From Chloroflexota bacterium (lineage in GTDB: Bacteria; Chloroflexota; Ktedonobacteria; Ktedonobacterales; Ktedonobacteraceae): a DNA stretch of 10,814 bases. This document shows positions 1 through 7,706 of the stretch, piece by piece. The first letter of the stretch is position 1. The number at the start of each line of letters is the position of its first letter. The notes beneath the pieces are model-generated. The model had not been told where the DNA came from and searched no databases. It worked only from the letters and a program-made list of their open reading frames with translations. Location: NCBI GenBank assembly GCA_005881495.1, contig VBHI01000327.1, positions 20,603 to 31,416 on the forward strand. The letters are read 5' to 3'. A program made the translations under genes and the position numbers.

Positions 1-266
1 TCGAACTCGATCCCAAACGGGCCTGGGCCGAAAAGCATCTTCGCACTGCACCGGTCGAACTTATGACAGCGAGCCGCCAGAAATTATTGCGTGTTCCAGG
101 TATTGGCCCAAAAGGGGCCGATACCATTTTGCGCGCACGACTCCGTGGTCGTCTCACCGACCTCTCCCACCTGCGACAACTCAATATCCACGCTCCCGAA
201 CAGGCCGCCCCTTATATTCTGTTAGACGGACATAAACCAGTTATACAGCTGGACTTATTCTCGTGA
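1..266 (+). CDS. C-terminal end of a putative DNA modification/repair radical SAM protein (partial)
   Basis: The reading frame is open from base 3 and ends with TGA at 264-266, so about 87 C-terminal residues are present and the gene begins outside the window. The visible part opens with ELDPKRAWAEKHL, then a helix-hairpin-helix segment (LLRVPGIGPKGADTI, around 84-130) and a closing DLSHLRQLNIH stretch. This order matches the C-terminus of the radical SAM family named 'putative DNA modification/repair' (TIGR03916 type), where the HhH probably contacts DNA. The iron-sulphur radical SAM core is not in view, so the family call rests on the tail alone. In many genomes this gene sits beside a UDG-related partner; none follows here, because the next gene (cardiolipin synthase) converges on it after 65 bp. 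The ATG at 61-63 is internal, not a start. Confidence 0.8.
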   Translation, partial: ELDPKRAWAEKHLRTAPVELMTASRQKLLRVPGIGPKGADTILRARLRGRLTDLSHLRQLNIHAPEQAAPYILLDGHKPVIQLDLFS

Positions 267-331
267 ATCTTACTCACTTTTCCTTCACAGAAAGGATGAC
301 TCTTTGGTGTTCCTTCAAGAAAGGCGGTTTC

Positions 332-1606
332 TTACATCATGATACGCAGGGGAGCCAGGATGCGCTCACTCACTTTGATATACCACGGTCGACTCTCCCA
401 CTGCTCCATGGTCAACTCAAACCTCTTGGCCGTATCTTCTGTGAAGAGCGCGGACATCTGGCGGGCAAACTCTGTACTATAGACCGCGACATTGATTTCA
501 TAGTTCCCAACCAGACTCAAACGATCGAGATTGCACGTTCCGACCGTTGACCACTGCCCATCAATGGTGCAGGTCTTCGCGTGCAGCATGGTATACCGGT
601 AGCCAAAGATGCGAATTCCGCCCTGCAGGCAATAAGTAAAGTAGCTATGCGCAATCCAGTCCGTCACCACATGGTTGGATTCCCACGGGACAAGCACACG
701 CACATCCACTCCACGCCTGGCAGCGCCCTTCAGTGCATCCAGCAGCATATGATCGGGGACGAAGTAAGCGGTGGTGAGCAAAATCGATTGCTCTGCCTCA
801 TCGATTGCTGCAATGTACATATCGCGAATAGGAAATGACGCACGCATAGCTTCATTCTGGCTGACAGTAATGAGCGCATCGAACTGGTGGTGATACTGCT
901 GCGTGATCTGCTTGTCTGCTGGACAGAAGCGATTCCAGAAACCGATGAATGCTCGCGCAAATTCCGTTGCTCCTGGGCCGCGCAAGCTCAGATGCGTGTC
1001 ACGCCACTGTGTGGCATACAGCGCGCCCAGGTTGTAGCCCCCTATGAAGCTGGTGGTGCCATCGACGATTAGCAACTTGCGATGATCCAGGGCATAACGA
1101 CGCGGATCCAGCATTTGCCAGGGACGACGCATGGCACGGTATTCCAGCACATGCATAGCCGGATGAAAGGACGACTTGAAGGAGCGTGGGATAACGAGAT
1201 TGCCAAAGCTGTCAAAGATGACATAGACCTCAACCCCCTCCTCGGCTTTGCGCGCGAGATGTTCTTGAAATTCCTGGCCAACAGCATCATCTTTCCAGAT
1301 GTATGTTTCTAGATAAATACTCTCTTGTGCCGCATCGATTGCCTCTAGCATCGCATCAAACAGCTCACGACCGTAGGAATACAGTTGGAGGGAATTCTCG
1401 CCAACCTGCACTTCCTCGAAGGGTTCATGGGGAAAGCTCACCTCATGTTTGCGCCGTTTTCCTAACGCGGCAATGACGATGAGGACTGCCGCTGTCAGTA
1501 CCTGCAATGTCAATACACCCAGGATGACTCTACCTACCAGGCGTAGGAGAGATACCCTGGAGAATCTCTTGAACCGGACATCTGTTCGTTCTCGCATGTT
1601 CAACAT
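332..1606 (-). CDS. cls: Cardiolipin synthase / phospholipase D-family phosphatidyltransferase
   Basis: A 424-aa protein with two HKD catalytic motifs: H175-x-K177-x4-D182 (in DHRKLLIVDG) followed by GGYN, and H342-x-K344-x4-D349 (in LHAKTCTIDG) followed by a GTCNLD segment. Residues 20-48 form a single N-terminal membrane anchor, followed by a basic KRRKH. The layout (membrane anchor, then two PLD domains) fits a bacterial cardiolipin synthase, which makes cardiolipin from phosphatidylglycerol at the membrane; another PLD-family transferase is possible. The frame stays open to a TTG at 1756, but that codon lies inside the promoter boxes at 1734-1775, upstream of the likely transcript start near 1727. 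The ATG at 1606 is therefore preferred, although its Shine-Dalgarno (GAAAGCGAG) is weak. It is monocistronic, convergent with the radical SAM gene and divergent from the peptidase operon. Confidence 0.88.
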   Translation of the reverse strand: MLNMRERTDVRFKRFSRVSLLRLVGRVILGVLTLQVLTAAVLIVIAALGKRRKHEVSFPHEPFEEVQVGENSLQLYSYGRELFDAMLEAIDAAQESIYLETYIWKDDAVGQEFQEHLARKAEEGVEVYVIFDSFGNLVIPRSFKSSFHPAMHVLEYRAMRRPWQMLDPRRYALDHRKLLIVDGTTSFIGGYNLGALYATQWRDTHLSLRGPGATEFARAFIGFWNRFCPADKQITQQYHHQFDALITVSQNEAMRASFPIRDMYIAAIDEAEQSILLTTAYFVPDHMLLDALKGAARRGVDVRVLVPWESNHVVTDWIAHSYFTYCLQGGIRIFGYRYTMLHAKTCTIDGQWSTVGTCNLDRLSLVGNYEINVAVYSTEFARQMSALFTEDTAKRFELTMEQWESRPWYIKVSERILAPLRIMM

Positions 1607-1733
1607 GTACAACTCGCTTTCTTGTTTGCGATGGGTAAAAGCAGAACGTTGTGTATTGCTCGAAGTGTTCCAAGGGAACGGACGACGAGCATGAAATTTT
1701 GAGGTCAATAGAGCAATAGGTAACGATACCTCT

Positions 1734-1775
1734 ATACTATTCGCAAAGCGTAGCAAAAAGCGTGGTTAGAAGCGT
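1734..1775 (-). promoter_or_regulatory. Triple ACGC-box promoter of cls (site A)
   Basis: Read in the direction of cls, three ACGC boxes occupy 1775-1772, 1763-1760 and 1751-1748. The period is exactly 12 bp, and after 8 bp comes the -10-like hexamer TAGTAT (1739-1734). The middle box has the context CCACGCTTTTTGCT, close to that of the other sites. Transcription would start near 1727, giving a leader of about 120 nt. The same geometry recurs at four other strong sites in this window. The function as an activator-dependent promoter is inferred. Confidence 0.72.
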
Positions 1776-1843
1776 AAAAAAGCTCAGAGGGCTTTTGTAG
1801 TATTCATTTCTTGCTCCACTGAAGTTGAGAACAGGGCTTTATT

Positions 1844-1885
1844 ACGCTCCGGCAAACGCATTTCTTCACGCGCGATTGATACTAT
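1844..1885 (+). promoter_or_regulatory. Triple ACGC-box promoter of the peptidase/ATPase operon (site E)
   Basis: ACGC boxes lie at 1844-1847, 1856-1859 and 1868-1871, with 8-bp spacers, and the hexamer TACTAT follows 8 bp later at 1880-1885. It faces the S53 peptidase and is divergent from the cls site 69 bp away. The transcript would start near 1892 and carry a leader of about 180 nt that includes the 27-aa ORF. The spacer bases differ from those of the other sites, so the conserved features are the boxes and the spacing, not a copied repeat. No good sigma-70 TTGACA is placed 17 bp before TACTAT. Confidence 0.72.
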
Positions 1886-1978
1886 AATAACAGGTAATAT
1901 TCCTTATTCATAGTCTATGAAGCTCAGTGGATACATTCACTCTCACCAGAGAGTAAAGAAGAGGGAGGTACACGTATC

Positions 1979-2062
1979 ATGCTCTCAGAAAAGAGCGTGC
2001 CGGACAAACAGAGCACGGATGGCAAGATGAAGTACTGGGTTGTATCCCAGAGAAAGTTCTGA
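1979..2062 (+). CDS. Small ORF / leader peptide (27 aa) upstream of the S53 peptidase
   Basis: ATG at 1979 is preceded by a strong Shine-Dalgarno (GAGGGAGG, ending about 9 nt upstream), better than that of the peptidase itself. The frame encodes 27 residues, beginning MLSEKSVPDK and ending KYWVVSQRKF, and stops with TGA at 2060-2062. That stop is 10 bp before the peptidase ATG, and the peptidase ribosome site (GAAGGTG) directly follows and touches the stop, so coupled translation is likely. The peptide is charged and hydrophilic, with no signal sequence, membrane segment or cysteine. I do not recognise a family. It could be a functional small protein, a translational coupler for the downstream gene, or chance. 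The strong ribosome site and tight spacing argue against chance. Confidence 0.5.
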   Translation: MLSEKSVPDKQSTDGKMKYWVVSQRKF

Positions 2063-2072
2063 AGGTGTTGCT

Positions 2073-3812
2073 ATGATGTCATTGTGGAAAGCCTATCAGG
2101 CGAAGGTAGTCCATCTATCTGCGCTGTTACTCATGCTGTTCCTCTCGCTCGCGTCACTGATCAGTTGTAATCAGCCCACGCCTCCTCAGTATACGTCGCT
2201 CAATCTGGGCATCCCGGCTGCGGCGCTGCAATCGCCAGTGAAAGGCACATTGCCCGACACGACAGCGTTGCAGGTCGGCATCACTTTCAAAATTGATCCC
2301 CGGCTGCTCGGCCAGGCTGATCATCAGAAGCTCCAGCCGGGGCAGCGTTCCAAACTGGAGGTCCTGGCCAATCGTCTCGGCATAGACGATGCCACCTATC
2401 AAAACATCAAAGAGTTCTTTCACCCCCAGGGGATCATCCTGAGCCTGAGCAAGTTGCGCACACACCTCTCCATTCAAGCTCAGGCGAGCACCCTGGCGAA
2501 AGTGCTGCAAACGAAGTTCGTCATCCACCAGTACAAGGGCCGGACATTCTACGCGCCCGCGACGCCGCCCAAAGTCCCTACCAATTTCGCCAATTCCATT
2601 GATGCCATCACAGGATTAGATAATTTCAGCAAGCCTCCCAAACACGCGCTGGATATCACCTATCCTCAAGCATCACGCGTATCCAGACATGGAGCACAGG
2701 ATTGTAGCCCTGATAACCAGGCGCTTTTTCCAGGTGACGTAGCCACTGCATACGGCTACAATACCCTCTATCAGCACGGCCTGCATGGGGAGAATATGAC
2801 CATTAACCTCGTGGAGACCGATGGCTCGTATCCTGATGATATTCAGAACTACCTGAGCTGTATTCACTTCAAGGGTCATCTCTCGTTCATAAACGTCGAT
2901 GGTGGCCCGTCGGATACGGAGGGTGAATCGACACTGGACGTACAAATGGTCGCAGGTCTGGCCCCAGCGGCCTCGATCAAGGTGTACCAAACTGATGGCA
3001 ATGCCAATGACGATCCCTGGACACAGATCAACGATGAATTGCAGCATATCCTCAATGATAACACAGCCAACGCTAATGCGGGCAGCGTGGTCAGCATCAG
3101 CCTAGGCATAGACGAAGCAGATATCTCCTCCGACGACGTCCGCGCCCTCGATAGCAGCCTGCGACAACTGACGCAGGTAGAGCATATGACGGTCTTCGTC
3201 GCCAGCGGCGACTGCGCCGCCTATGCCGACGAGACCTACGGGGACCTCTCGGTGAGCTTTCCGGCCAGTGATCCATGGGCGGTAGCGGTTGGGGGGACAA
3301 AGCTGTCCGTTGATGGTCAGGGCAACCGCGTAGATGAGGTGGCGTGGTCGCAATTCCCCAACATTTTTAAGTGTAAAAATAGCTGGGGCACCGGTGGAGG
3401 CAATAGCAGCCTGTTTCACCACCCGGACTGGCAAAATGCCAACGGCGTCAAGAATAAATACTCGCAAAACGATCGACAAGTGCCAGACCTGGCAGCGGTC
3501 GCGGATAATCTCGCCGTCTACTTTCAGGGACAATGGGAAGACGTTGGTGGAACAAGCGCCGCTGCACCCATCTGGGCCGCTGGTCAGGCGCTGGTGAACG
3601 AAGACACGATGCAGCGTCTGAGCACCTTCGGCTATTCACCGCGCTTCTATTATGCCGTTGCGGACAAGAATGCGGGCGGAAATGCCTACTTTGATGTCAC
3701 GAGCGGCAATAACCTGTACTATCCAGCGACTCCGGGTTGGGACTATGCGACCGGTCTCGGCTCACCAAACCTCGGAAGCTTTGACCAGGCCGTATCCAGC
3801 ATCCTGACCTAA
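2073..3812 (+). CDS. S53 family (sedolisin/kumamolisin-like) serine-carboxyl peptidase, lipoprotein
   Basis: A 579-aa secreted, acid-type endopeptidase. Residues 10-32 form a signal peptide ending in the lipobox LISC (Cys32), so the protein is probably lipid-anchored on the outer face of the membrane. Residues about 60-170 match a pro-kumamolisin activation domain, ending near FYAPATPPKVP; the catalytic domain follows. The S53 catalytic set is visible: Glu285 and Asp289 (in GESTLD), Asp380 (in VASGD) and the nucleophile Ser495 (in GGTSAAAP). The C-terminal DVTSGN...PGWDYATGLG region fits the usual calcium site. A TTG at 2040 extends the frame, but ATG 2073 has a ribosome site (GAAGGTG) and places the signal peptide correctly. 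The gene follows the 27-aa ORF by 10 bp and precedes the ATPase by 34 bp, so an operon driven from 1844-1885 is likely. The substrate is unknown. Confidence 0.92.
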   Translation: MMSLWKAYQAKVVHLSALLLMLFLSLASLISCNQPTPPQYTSLNLGIPAAALQSPVKGTLPDTTALQVGITFKIDPRLLGQADHQKLQPGQRSKLEVLANRLGIDDATYQNIKEFFHPQGIILSLSKLRTHLSIQAQASTLAKVLQTKFVIHQYKGRTFYAPATPPKVPTNFANSIDAITGLDNFSKPPKHALDITYPQASRVSRHGAQDCSPDNQALFPGDVATAYGYNTLYQHGLHGENMTINLVETDGSYPDDIQNYLSCIHFKGHLSFINVDGGPSDTEGESTLDVQMVAGLAPAASIKVYQTDGNANDDPWTQINDELQHILNDNTANANAGSVVSISLGIDEADISSDDVRALDSSLRQLTQVEHMTVFVASGDCAAYADETYGDLSVSFPASDPWAVAVGGTKLSVDGQGNRVDEVAWSQFPNIFKCKNSWGTGGGNSSLFHHPDWQNANGVKNKYSQNDRQVPDLAAVADNLAVYFQGQWEDVGGTSAAAPIWAAGQALVNEDTMQRLSTFGYSPRFYYAVADKNAGGNAYFDVTSGNNLYYPATPGWDYATGLGSPNLGSFDQAVSSILT

Positions 3813-3846
3813 ACCGCGAGAAAGGAATACTTGAGAGGGAGCAATT

Positions 3847-4083
3847 ATGCATAACATACTCAAGCAATCACAGGGGCAAAGCCCGCCGGTAGCACTGAGC
3901 GTGCCTGATCGCGCATGGCATACCATGACACCCAACGAGGTAGAGAGCCATTTCGGCACGGACAGCAGCACTGGCCTGGACGAGGCAACCGTCCTTCAAC
4001 GACTGGCCCAATTCGGACCGAATCGACTCGCCGCAGCCAGGCAGCAAGAAATTTCGAAGACGCCCTCGTCATCTTCAGCGTGA
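3847..4083 (+). pseudogene. N-terminal fragment of the cation P-type ATPase (frame broken after about residue 67)
   Basis: ATG 3847 has a good ribosome site (AGAGGGAG) and lies 34 bp after the peptidase, so this looks like the original start of the ATPase gene. Residues 27-63 (MTPNEVESHFGTDSSTGLDE... to QFGPNRL) are the classic N-terminal cation-ATPase domain. Homology stops near base 4050 and the frame then runs into an unrelated tail, stopping at 4083. The rest of the ATPase continues at about 4053 in another frame. The first transmembrane segment, which normally lies between these two parts (the ...EPMILLLL... region, roughly 30-40 residues), is missing from every frame. This is therefore a deletion that also shifts the frame, not a simple slip. 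It is either a true mutation or an assembly error. Confidence 0.75.
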
Positions 4084-6410
4084 TTCTGCTGTTGGTTGGT
4101 GCGGAGGTGTTCAACGAATACCGGGCCAAAAAAGCCGTCGCCGGACTCAGTACCCTCTACGAACCGACTGCCGTTGTTCGTCGCCATGGGCAAGATGTGG
4201 AGGTCCACGTGGAGGATATTGTTCCCGGCGATCTCATCCTTCTTGAGGCAGGACAACGTGTCCCTGCCGACGCATGCCTGCTGGAGAGTTACAGCCTGGC
4301 CGCTGACGAAGCCTCGCTCACCGGTGAGTCGATGCCCGTCGAGAAAGATGCTCACCAGCTGCTCCCAGATAAGACTGCCCTGGCCGAGCGGTCTAACATG
4401 CTCTATGCCGGCACGATGATCACCCGTGGTCGTGGCACTGCCATCGTCGTCGCGACGGGGATGCACACCGAACTGGGGCAGGTCGTCGGGATAGTGCGTG
4501 AAATCAGGCAGCCGCGCACGCTCCTCCAGCAGAGCATGCGCGAACTGAGCTTTGTGCTGGTCTGGGTTGCCCTGGGCTTAAGCGTGTTTGTCCCGTTGCT
4601 GGCATGGCTCTCTGGGAGCCTGTCCTTTCAGCAGGCGATCCTGACTGGCCTCTCGCTGGCCTTTGCGACCATCCCCGAGGAACTGCCCATTATTATCACG
4701 ATCGTCTTAGCCCTGGGTGCCTATCGTCTTGCACGCCAGCACGCCATTGTGAAGAGATTGCAGGCAGTGGAAACCCTCGGCGCCGTGACCACGATCGCGA
4801 CCGACAAAACGGGGACGCTGACCGAAAACCGCATGGAGGTCAGTCAGCTCTCCCCCACACAGCTTGAGCGCACACTTCTGGAACTGGGGACGCTGTGCAA
4901 CAGCGCAATCGAGGACGAGAAAACGTCTCTAGGCGATCCCCTGGAGGTCGCACTGCTGCGAGCAGCCCGAGCGGCAGGTGTGGACGTGGATACGCTGCGT
5001 CGAAAGTATGTCTTGCGCGATGAATTTACCTTCGATACCTCACGCAAGAGAATGTCCGTCGTGTATGAGCGAGACGATCAACGCTGGGTCATCGTGAAAG
5101 GCGCACCCGAGGCAGTCCTTGCGCAATGCACCCATCATAGGGAAGAAGGGCAGGCACAACCGCTGACTGAAGCTGATCGCACCCGTGAGCTCGGGACCGC
5201 CACCCAGATGGCGGGCGAAGGACTCCGTGTGCTCGCTTTTGCTGAAAAGCTGGTTCGGAGTGGGCCGATGTCTCAAGACGAGGCGGAAGCCAATCTGACC
5301 TTCATGGGCCTGGTTGGCCTGCTGGATCTACCGCGTCCAGAAGTGAAAGCGGCCCTTGCCGCCAGCCGTACCGCGGGAATCCGCACCATCATGATTACGG
5401 GAGATCATCCGCTGACTGCACACACCATTGCAGAGCAGATTGGACTGGACGGGAACACGCGTGTGCTGACAGGGCCAGAGTTGGATGCACTGTCGGACGA
5501 TGCGTTGCGAGAAGACGTCAGCCAGGTCTCCATCTACGCGCGCACGACTCCAGCAAACAAACTGCGCATTGTGCAAGTTTTGCAACACCAGGGTGAACGG
5601 GTAGCTGTCACCGGTGATGGCATCAACGACGCTCCTGCCCTGGCCGCTGCTGACATTGGGATAGCGATGGGCGAGACAGGCACCGATGTGGCACGCGAGG
5701 CAGCCGACATCGTGCTGGAGGATGACAACTTCACCACCATCGTCAACGCGATTAGAGAGGGACGGGTGCTGTTTGCCAACCTCAAGAAAGGGATACGCTA
5801 TTACCTGGCCTGCAAAGTCGCCCTGGTGGCGACAGTCTTGCTGCCGGTACTCTTGCGCGTGCCGGTCCCCTTTGCCCCCATCCAGATCATCTTGATGGAA
5901 CTCTTCATGGACTTAGCCGCTTCGGTAACATTTGCGAACGAACCTGCCGAGACTGATGTGATGTTCGAACCGCCGCGCAACCCAAAGGCGCGTTTTATCG
6001 ATGGACCCATGGCAGGAAGCATCTTCAGTGCAGGGGCCGGATTGTTTGCCGCTGTCTCTGTGGCCTACCTGGTCACCTGGTATACCAGTGGTGGCGACCT
6101 CGTGCGTGCGCAAACGGTCGCGTTCGTGTCGTGGTTGCTGGGGCACGTCTTTCTGGCGATCAATTTGCGTTCGGAACGGGAACCGCTCTTCCGCCTGGGC
6201 TTCTTCTCCAATCGGCTGATGATTCTCTGGGCCGTGGCGGCGATCGCCTTCGTCCTCTTTGCGACCCTGGTCCCTGGGGTGCAGAACATCCTCAAGACGA
6301 CCACGCTCAGCGGTCAGGACTGGCTCCTGGTGCTGATCGCGACGGTGATTGGAACGTTCTGGATCGAAATTCGTAAAGTGATCTTCTGGCGAGGCAATCC
6401 CCAACAGTAG
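3915..6410 (+). CDS. Cation-translocating P-type ATPase (P2-like), main body; 5' end disrupted
   Basis: ATP-driven membrane cation pump. Numbered from ATG 3915, the motifs are: TGES at residue 136 (actuator), PEELP at 254 (TM4 ion site), DKTGTLTEN with phospho-Asp297, KGAPE at 395 (nucleotide binding), MITGDHPLTA before the hinge, and TGDGINDAPAL at 566. Five to six C-terminal membrane segments follow. Recognisable homology begins only at about 4053 (FEDALVIFSVILLLVGAEVFNEYRA in two parts: TM2 and the start of the actuator). The stretch 3915-4052 is out-of-frame translation of the N-terminal domain and is not real protein. TM1 is absent, so the product is probably inactive unless the break is an assembly error. 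The motif set fits a calcium- or similar cation-ATPase. TM5 lacks the SERCA-type Asn/Glu pair, so the transported ion is uncertain. A true product would start at 3847 or at an internal codon after 4053. Confidence 0.82.
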   Translation: MAYHDTQRGREPFRHGQQHWPGRGNRPSTTGPIRTESTRRSQAARNFEDALVIFSVILLLVGAEVFNEYRAKKAVAGLSTLYEPTAVVRRHGQDVEVHVEDIVPGDLILLEAGQRVPADACLLESYSLAADEASLTGESMPVEKDAHQLLPDKTALAERSNMLYAGTMITRGRGTAIVVATGMHTELGQVVGIVREIRQPRTLLQQSMRELSFVLVWVALGLSVFVPLLAWLSGSLSFQQAILTGLSLAFATIPEELPIIITIVLALGAYRLARQHAIVKRLQAVETLGAVTTIATDKTGTLTENRMEVSQLSPTQLERTLLELGTLCNSAIEDEKTSLGDPLEVALLRAARAAGVDVDTLRRKYVLRDEFTFDTSRKRMSVVYERDDQRWVIVKGAPEAVLAQCTHHREEGQAQPLTEADRTRELGTATQMAGEGLRVLAFAEKLVRSGPMSQDEAEANLTFMGLVGLLDLPRPEVKAALAASRTAGIRTIMITGDHPLTAHTIAEQIGLDGNTRVLTGPELDALSDDALREDVSQVSIYARTTPANKLRIVQVLQHQGERVAVTGDGINDAPALAAADIGIAMGETGTDVAREAADIVLEDDNFTTIVNAIREGRVLFANLKKGIRYYLACKVALVATVLLPVLLRVPVPFAPIQIILMELFMDLAASVTFANEPAETDVMFEPPRNPKARFIDGPMAGSIFSAGAGLFAAVSVAYLVTWYTSGGDLVRAQTVAFVSWLLGHVFLAINLRSEREPLFRLGFFSNRLMILWAVAAIAFVLFATLVPGVQNILKTTTLSGQDWLLVLIATVIGTFWIEIRKVIFWRGNPQQ

Positions 6411-6447
6411 CGAACCATAAGTATTAAGTAAGTGAGGGACGAACACC

Positions 6448-6486
6448 ATGTCAGATACAACGAAATCGGCTACAAGTAGCGTATGA
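6448..6486 (+). other. 12-codon ORF stub with ribosome site, possible truncated gene start
   Basis: Thirty-seven bp after the ATPase stop, ATG 6448 follows a Shine-Dalgarno-like GTGAGGGACG and encodes MSDTTKSATSSV before TGA at 6484-6486. The next base is the first base of the stop codon of the opposing 125-aa gene. It reads like the start of a third operon gene cut off by a deletion at the convergent junction. It could also be chance. No hairpin terminator is visible between the two converging transcription units. Confidence 0.3.
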
Positions 6487-6864
6487 TTAGAGCCGCTGCA
6501 CCTGGAAAGAGATGGTGAGGACATCGCCTGATTGCACCTGCCGGCGATAGTGCTCAGACATCGATGAAATGAGCGGGAGCAGATCTACGGTTGGCTCCCC
6601 TATCCCTTCTCCCTCAAACCGCCCGCCCTCGCGGAAATGCAGCGTCTTTTCAATGTCTCTGGGGGGAAGATCGAGGTGAACTGTCACAGTCAGGTCATCG
6701 CCCACCTGCAGCGTGCGGTACACATCTTGCTGGTAGACCGTCGCCACAAGCGATAAGAACCCGGCATCATCTACCGGGTCTGCGTGCTTCAATACTTGAA
6801 AAACAGGCTGCCCTTGCTCATTACTTTCGACCAGGGCAGCGATTTTGAAGGTTGCTTCAAACAT
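6487..6864 (-). CDS. Conserved-looking hypothetical protein, 125 aa
   Basis: I do not recognise the family. ATG 6864 is chosen because AGGAGAGGAAC lies just upstream; the frame continues to 6933 but without a ribosome site. The protein is soluble, acidic and probably beta-rich, with no signal peptide, cysteine or membrane segment. Visible features are a start MFEATFKIAALVES, a DLTVTVHLDLPPRD strand-turn, a glycine-rich GGRFEGEGIGEP loop at about 80-91, and an amphipathic helix (LLPLISSMSEHYRRQV) before a final strand (GDVLTISFQVQ). It lies 147 bp downstream of the fasciclin gene on the same strand and could share its transcript. A TAGAAT (6942-6937) might serve as its own -10, but no matching -35 or ACGC boxes are present. 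It ends exactly where the 6448 ORF stub stops. Confidence 0.72.
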   Translation of the reverse strand: MFEATFKIAALVESNEQGQPVFQVLKHADPVDDAGFLSLVATVYQQDVYRTLQVGDDLTVTVHLDLPPRDIEKTLHFREGGRFEGEGIGEPTVDLLPLISSMSEHYRRQVQSGDVLTISFQVQRL

Positions 6865-7011
6865 GGTATGTTCCTCTCCTGACGGAGCGCGATGGAGCGA
6901 GGTTTCATCTTTCACCACTCCTCGCCCCTCCAATCCATTCTACCACAAGCTAGAGGACGGGAAGGGAGGAGCGCTGGGCTGAAGGATCAGGGAAGTAGAA
7001 GAAGAACTTCT

Positions 7012-7521
7012 TTAGAGTATCATGAACTGGGGGACGAGCACTTTATCAATGATGTGCATGACCCCATTATCAGCGCTTACATTGGCCACAAGAACGTGGG
7101 CACCATTGATTTTGATGCTTTCCTGCGTCGCTGTCGTCACTGTATCCTGCACGATATATCCATACGCATCACTCCCCGTCGTAATTTCTTCTTCTCCCAG
7201 GGGTGTCTCATAGATGTCCGCCCACACTCTGAGGCGCTGTCCCTCCAGGGTTTTGAGAAAGATGTGATCAAGCATGTCGTCGGCCGTATAGAGCCCTGGC
7301 ACGATATGATACTGGAGCAATTTGGTCAGTTTGCCTGGGTCATCCAGGAGATTGGCCTGCTGGTCGTCGGACAACTGGTCGAAGGCGGCATCGGTGGGCA
7401 CAGAGATGGTGAATGGGCCTGGACCGCTCAGTGTCTGGGCTAGCCCAGCAGCGGAATCGAGGCCCTTGGAAAACTTGTTGGCTCGACGTTCGGCGCGAGC
7501 GGTCTCAAAGATGTTAGCCAT
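7012..7521 (-). CDS. Fasciclin (FAS1) domain protein without signal peptide
   Basis: A 169-aa single-domain FAS1 protein. The H1 motif is FTISVPTDAAFDQL (37-50), the conserved tyrosine-histidine is LLQYHIVPG (Y71, H72), and the H2 motif is NGVMHIIDKVLVP (152-164). FAS1 proteins are usually secreted and mediate adhesion or, in bacteria, extracellular binding. Here the domain begins at residue 1 (MANIFETARAERRANKFSKG) with no signal peptide, lipobox or anchor, so the protein is either cytoplasmic or exported by an unusual route. ATG 7521 has a clear AAGGAG site 9 nt upstream. The gene is preceded by a triple ACGC-box promoter at 7707-7748 with a leader of about 180 nt, and the 125-aa hypothetical follows it. 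A segment around 99-135, between the two halves of the fold, is acidic and may be a lineage-specific loop. Confidence 0.88.
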   Translation of the reverse strand: MANIFETARAERRANKFSKGLDSAAGLAQTLSGPGPFTISVPTDAAFDQLSDDQQANLLDDPGKLTKLLQYHIVPGLYTADDMLDHIFLKTLEGQRLRVWADIYETPLGEEEITTGSDAYGYIVQDTVTTATQESIKINGAHVLVANVSADNGVMHIIDKVLVPQFMIL

Positions 7522-7706
7522 GTGATGTTTCTCCTTTTCTTGCTATTCAAGCAGGGTGTACGTAAAACCTGGCAGTCCTCGACGAAGGTCCTCCAACGTG
7601 TGTGGACGAGACAGCGCATGAGAACTGCGCTTCGTGCATTCTGTACTCGCGTGCCTCTACAGCAGTGCCCGCTAAATACTATCCGGCACGACGCTCGTAC
7701 TTTACA

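Noticed and set aside
314..336. AAGAAA / TTTCTT stem as a terminator between the convergent radical SAM and cls genes
   Set aside because: It is a 6-bp stem with few GC pairs and no clean T-run, so it is too weak to call.
1607..1756. Fifty-codon N-terminal extension of cls from TTG 1756
   Set aside because: There is no ribosome site, and the codon lies inside the promoter boxes, upstream of the likely transcript start.
1776..1796. Hairpin AAAAGC / GCTTTT as a bidirectional terminator
   Set aside because: The stem is short and AT-rich, and it lies between two divergent promoters where no transcript should end.
3102..3533. 143-aa open frame on the - strand under the peptidase catalytic domain
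   Set aside because: It is a shadow frame opposite the catalytic region; it has no motif or ribosome site.
5913..6524. 203-aa open frame on the - strand under the ATPase gene
   Set aside because: It is antisense to a well-supported ATPase C-terminus, with a polar, low-complexity composition and no family resemblance.
6892..7443. 183-aa open frame on the + strand under the fasciclin gene
   Set aside because: It is the antisense shadow of the FAS1 gene, whose motifs and ribosome site are clear.
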